A program made the translations under genes and the position numbers. Positions 5,910 through 6,721 of a stretch of 6,721 nt of DNA are shown piece after piece. The notes under the pieces are model-generated. The model did no database searches, was not told the origin of the DNA, and saw only the letters and a program-made list of their open reading frames with translations. This stretch comes from an uncultured Pirellulaceae bacterium (GTDB taxonomy: Bacteria > Planctomycetota > Planctomycetia > Pirellulales > Pirellulaceae): the NCBI GenBank assembly GCA_947259675.1, contig CAMYNE010000115.1, positions 1 through 6,721 on the forward strand, written 5' to 3'. Each line of letters begins with the position of its first letter. Positions within the stretch are counted from its first letter, which is position 1.

Positions 5910-6721
5910 ATGACGGTCAGCTTGCAGTCTGAAAAAATCATCGCCGGAAGAATTGGCACTCATTTGCTGCCGCATTTGATCGGTTTGTCGATCGATCACC
6001 CCGATTCGGTCGACTTTCTCAGCCATGTCGTTGCCAAAGTCAATAAAGACACGAAGGCTGAGCTGACTACAATCATACACGGCGTTAAAGGTAAATGGCG
6101 AACGGTGGCCATCGAGCCGGAATCTTCCCCTATCTGGCCGTCGGAGTTGCTGGCTGACGTCTTGGACGAAGAATTGACGAAACAGGAAGGCAGCTGGATT
6201 GCCGCGCCGATTGCTTCACCCAATCCAACGAGCCAGTTGGTCATTCAGAAAAGCTCCCCGCTCGAAGGCGTCGAATTTGAATCGGTGGTGGCAGCAATTT
6301 CGCTGGCGATCGACTCACATACAAAATTCTCTGCTGAAGCTCGCCGGGCAAGCCGTTTGGAAGCAATTCTTGACGTGACCGCACACTGGAATCAGTCGCG
6401 GGAAACGGACCAGCTTCTGGTCGAGATTGCCAAAACATCGACCAAGTTGCTGAATGCTGAACGGGCGACCATTTTCTTACCTGATGGAAAAAGCGATCAG
6501 CTAATCGGCAAACCCGCGCTGGGTGTCGAAGGCGGCGAATTGAGGATTCCGTCCAAAGCTGGCGTTGTCGGTCAAGTCATGACCACCGGCGAAGCAATTC
6601 GAGTTGATCAAGACATCGAAGGCGAACAGGCACAAATCAACCGAGCGGTCGACGAGCAGCTTAACTTCGAAACGCGTTCCATCGTTTGTGTGCCCATCGT
6701 CAACTCGTCCAGCAAGACGAT
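5910..6721 (+). CDS. GAF-domain sensory protein (3' end missing)
   Basis: The frame is open from ATG 5910 to the right edge (270 full codons), with no stop. No good ribosome binding site precedes the ATG; the frame is open back to 5829, but the only start candidate there is a TTG. Residues 150-270 are a clear GAF domain: LEAILDVTAHWNQSRETDQL, AERATIFLPD, then a GVVGQVMTTGEAIRV stretch and NRAVDEQLNFETRSIVCVPI. The last parts resemble the GAF domains of cyclic-nucleotide phosphodiesterases and adenylate cyclases. Residues 1-140 look like an earlier, worn GAF-like domain (GSWIAAPI, then a helix ending in SLAIDSHTKF), joined by a charged linker helix (141-157). It probably senses a small ligand in the cytoplasm and passes the signal to a C-terminal output domain outside the window, which could be a kinase, cyclase, phosphatase or regulator. 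The gene is divergent from fabI. Confidence 0.85.
   Translation, partial: MTVSLQSEKIIAGRIGTHLLPHLIGLSIDHPDSVDFLSHVVAKVNKDTKAELTTIIHGVKGKWRTVAIEPESSPIWPSELLADVLDEELTKQEGSWIAAPIASPNPTSQLVIQKSSPLEGVEFESVVAAISLAIDSHTKFSAEARRASRLEAILDVTAHWNQSRETDQLLVEIAKTSTKLLNAERATIFLPDGKSDQLIGKPALGVEGGELRIPSKAGVVGQVMTTGEAIRVDQDIEGEQAQINRAVDEQLNFETRSIVCVPIVNSSSKT

Overview
The window looks like a planctomycete chromosome, probably a Pirellulaceae-type genome. The pointers are moderate GC, few clear Shine-Dalgarno sites, GspE-like proteins of an unusual kind, a CvpA-family protein with a long soluble tail, and small membrane proteins of planctomycete type. This placement is an inference from protein style, not from a marker gene. 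No tRNA, rRNA, CRISPR array, transposase or phage gene was seen.

Left part (1-3870, + strand) reads as one operon-like run of four genes. It has a GspE/PilB-type ATPase relative cut by the left edge, a second complete GspE/PilB relative, a CvpA-family membrane protein, and a three-helix membrane protein of unknown function. Gaps between them are 63, 28 and about 24 nt. Both GspE-like proteins keep the overall fold signatures and the C-terminal paired CxxC zinc-binding motifs. Both have lost the P-loop lysine (Leu in one, Tyr in the other) and the usual His box. They are best read as a tandem pair of pseudo-ATPases, perhaps scaffolds or regulators of a membrane complex with the two membrane proteins downstream.

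Middle part (3871-4903) is a convergent junction and a repeat-bounded segment. A good bidirectional intrinsic terminator lies at 3954-3996. A minus-strand gene (4012-4698) encodes a single-pass membrane protein with a small folded domain (perhaps BamE/SmpA-like) and a very acidic repetitive tail. The whole segment is bracketed by two perfect 56-bp copies of one sequence in inverted orientation (3873-3928 and 4859-4914). Each copy sits at the 3' end of the neighbouring gene, and the copy at fabI contains the fabI stop codon.

Right part: fabI (enoyl-ACP reductase, minus strand, 4904-5722) is intact with all catalytic residues. It diverges from a GAF-domain sensory protein (+ strand, from 5910) that runs off the right edge, so its output domain is not visible. 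The 187-nt divergent region between them holds a small inverted repeat that could be an operator.
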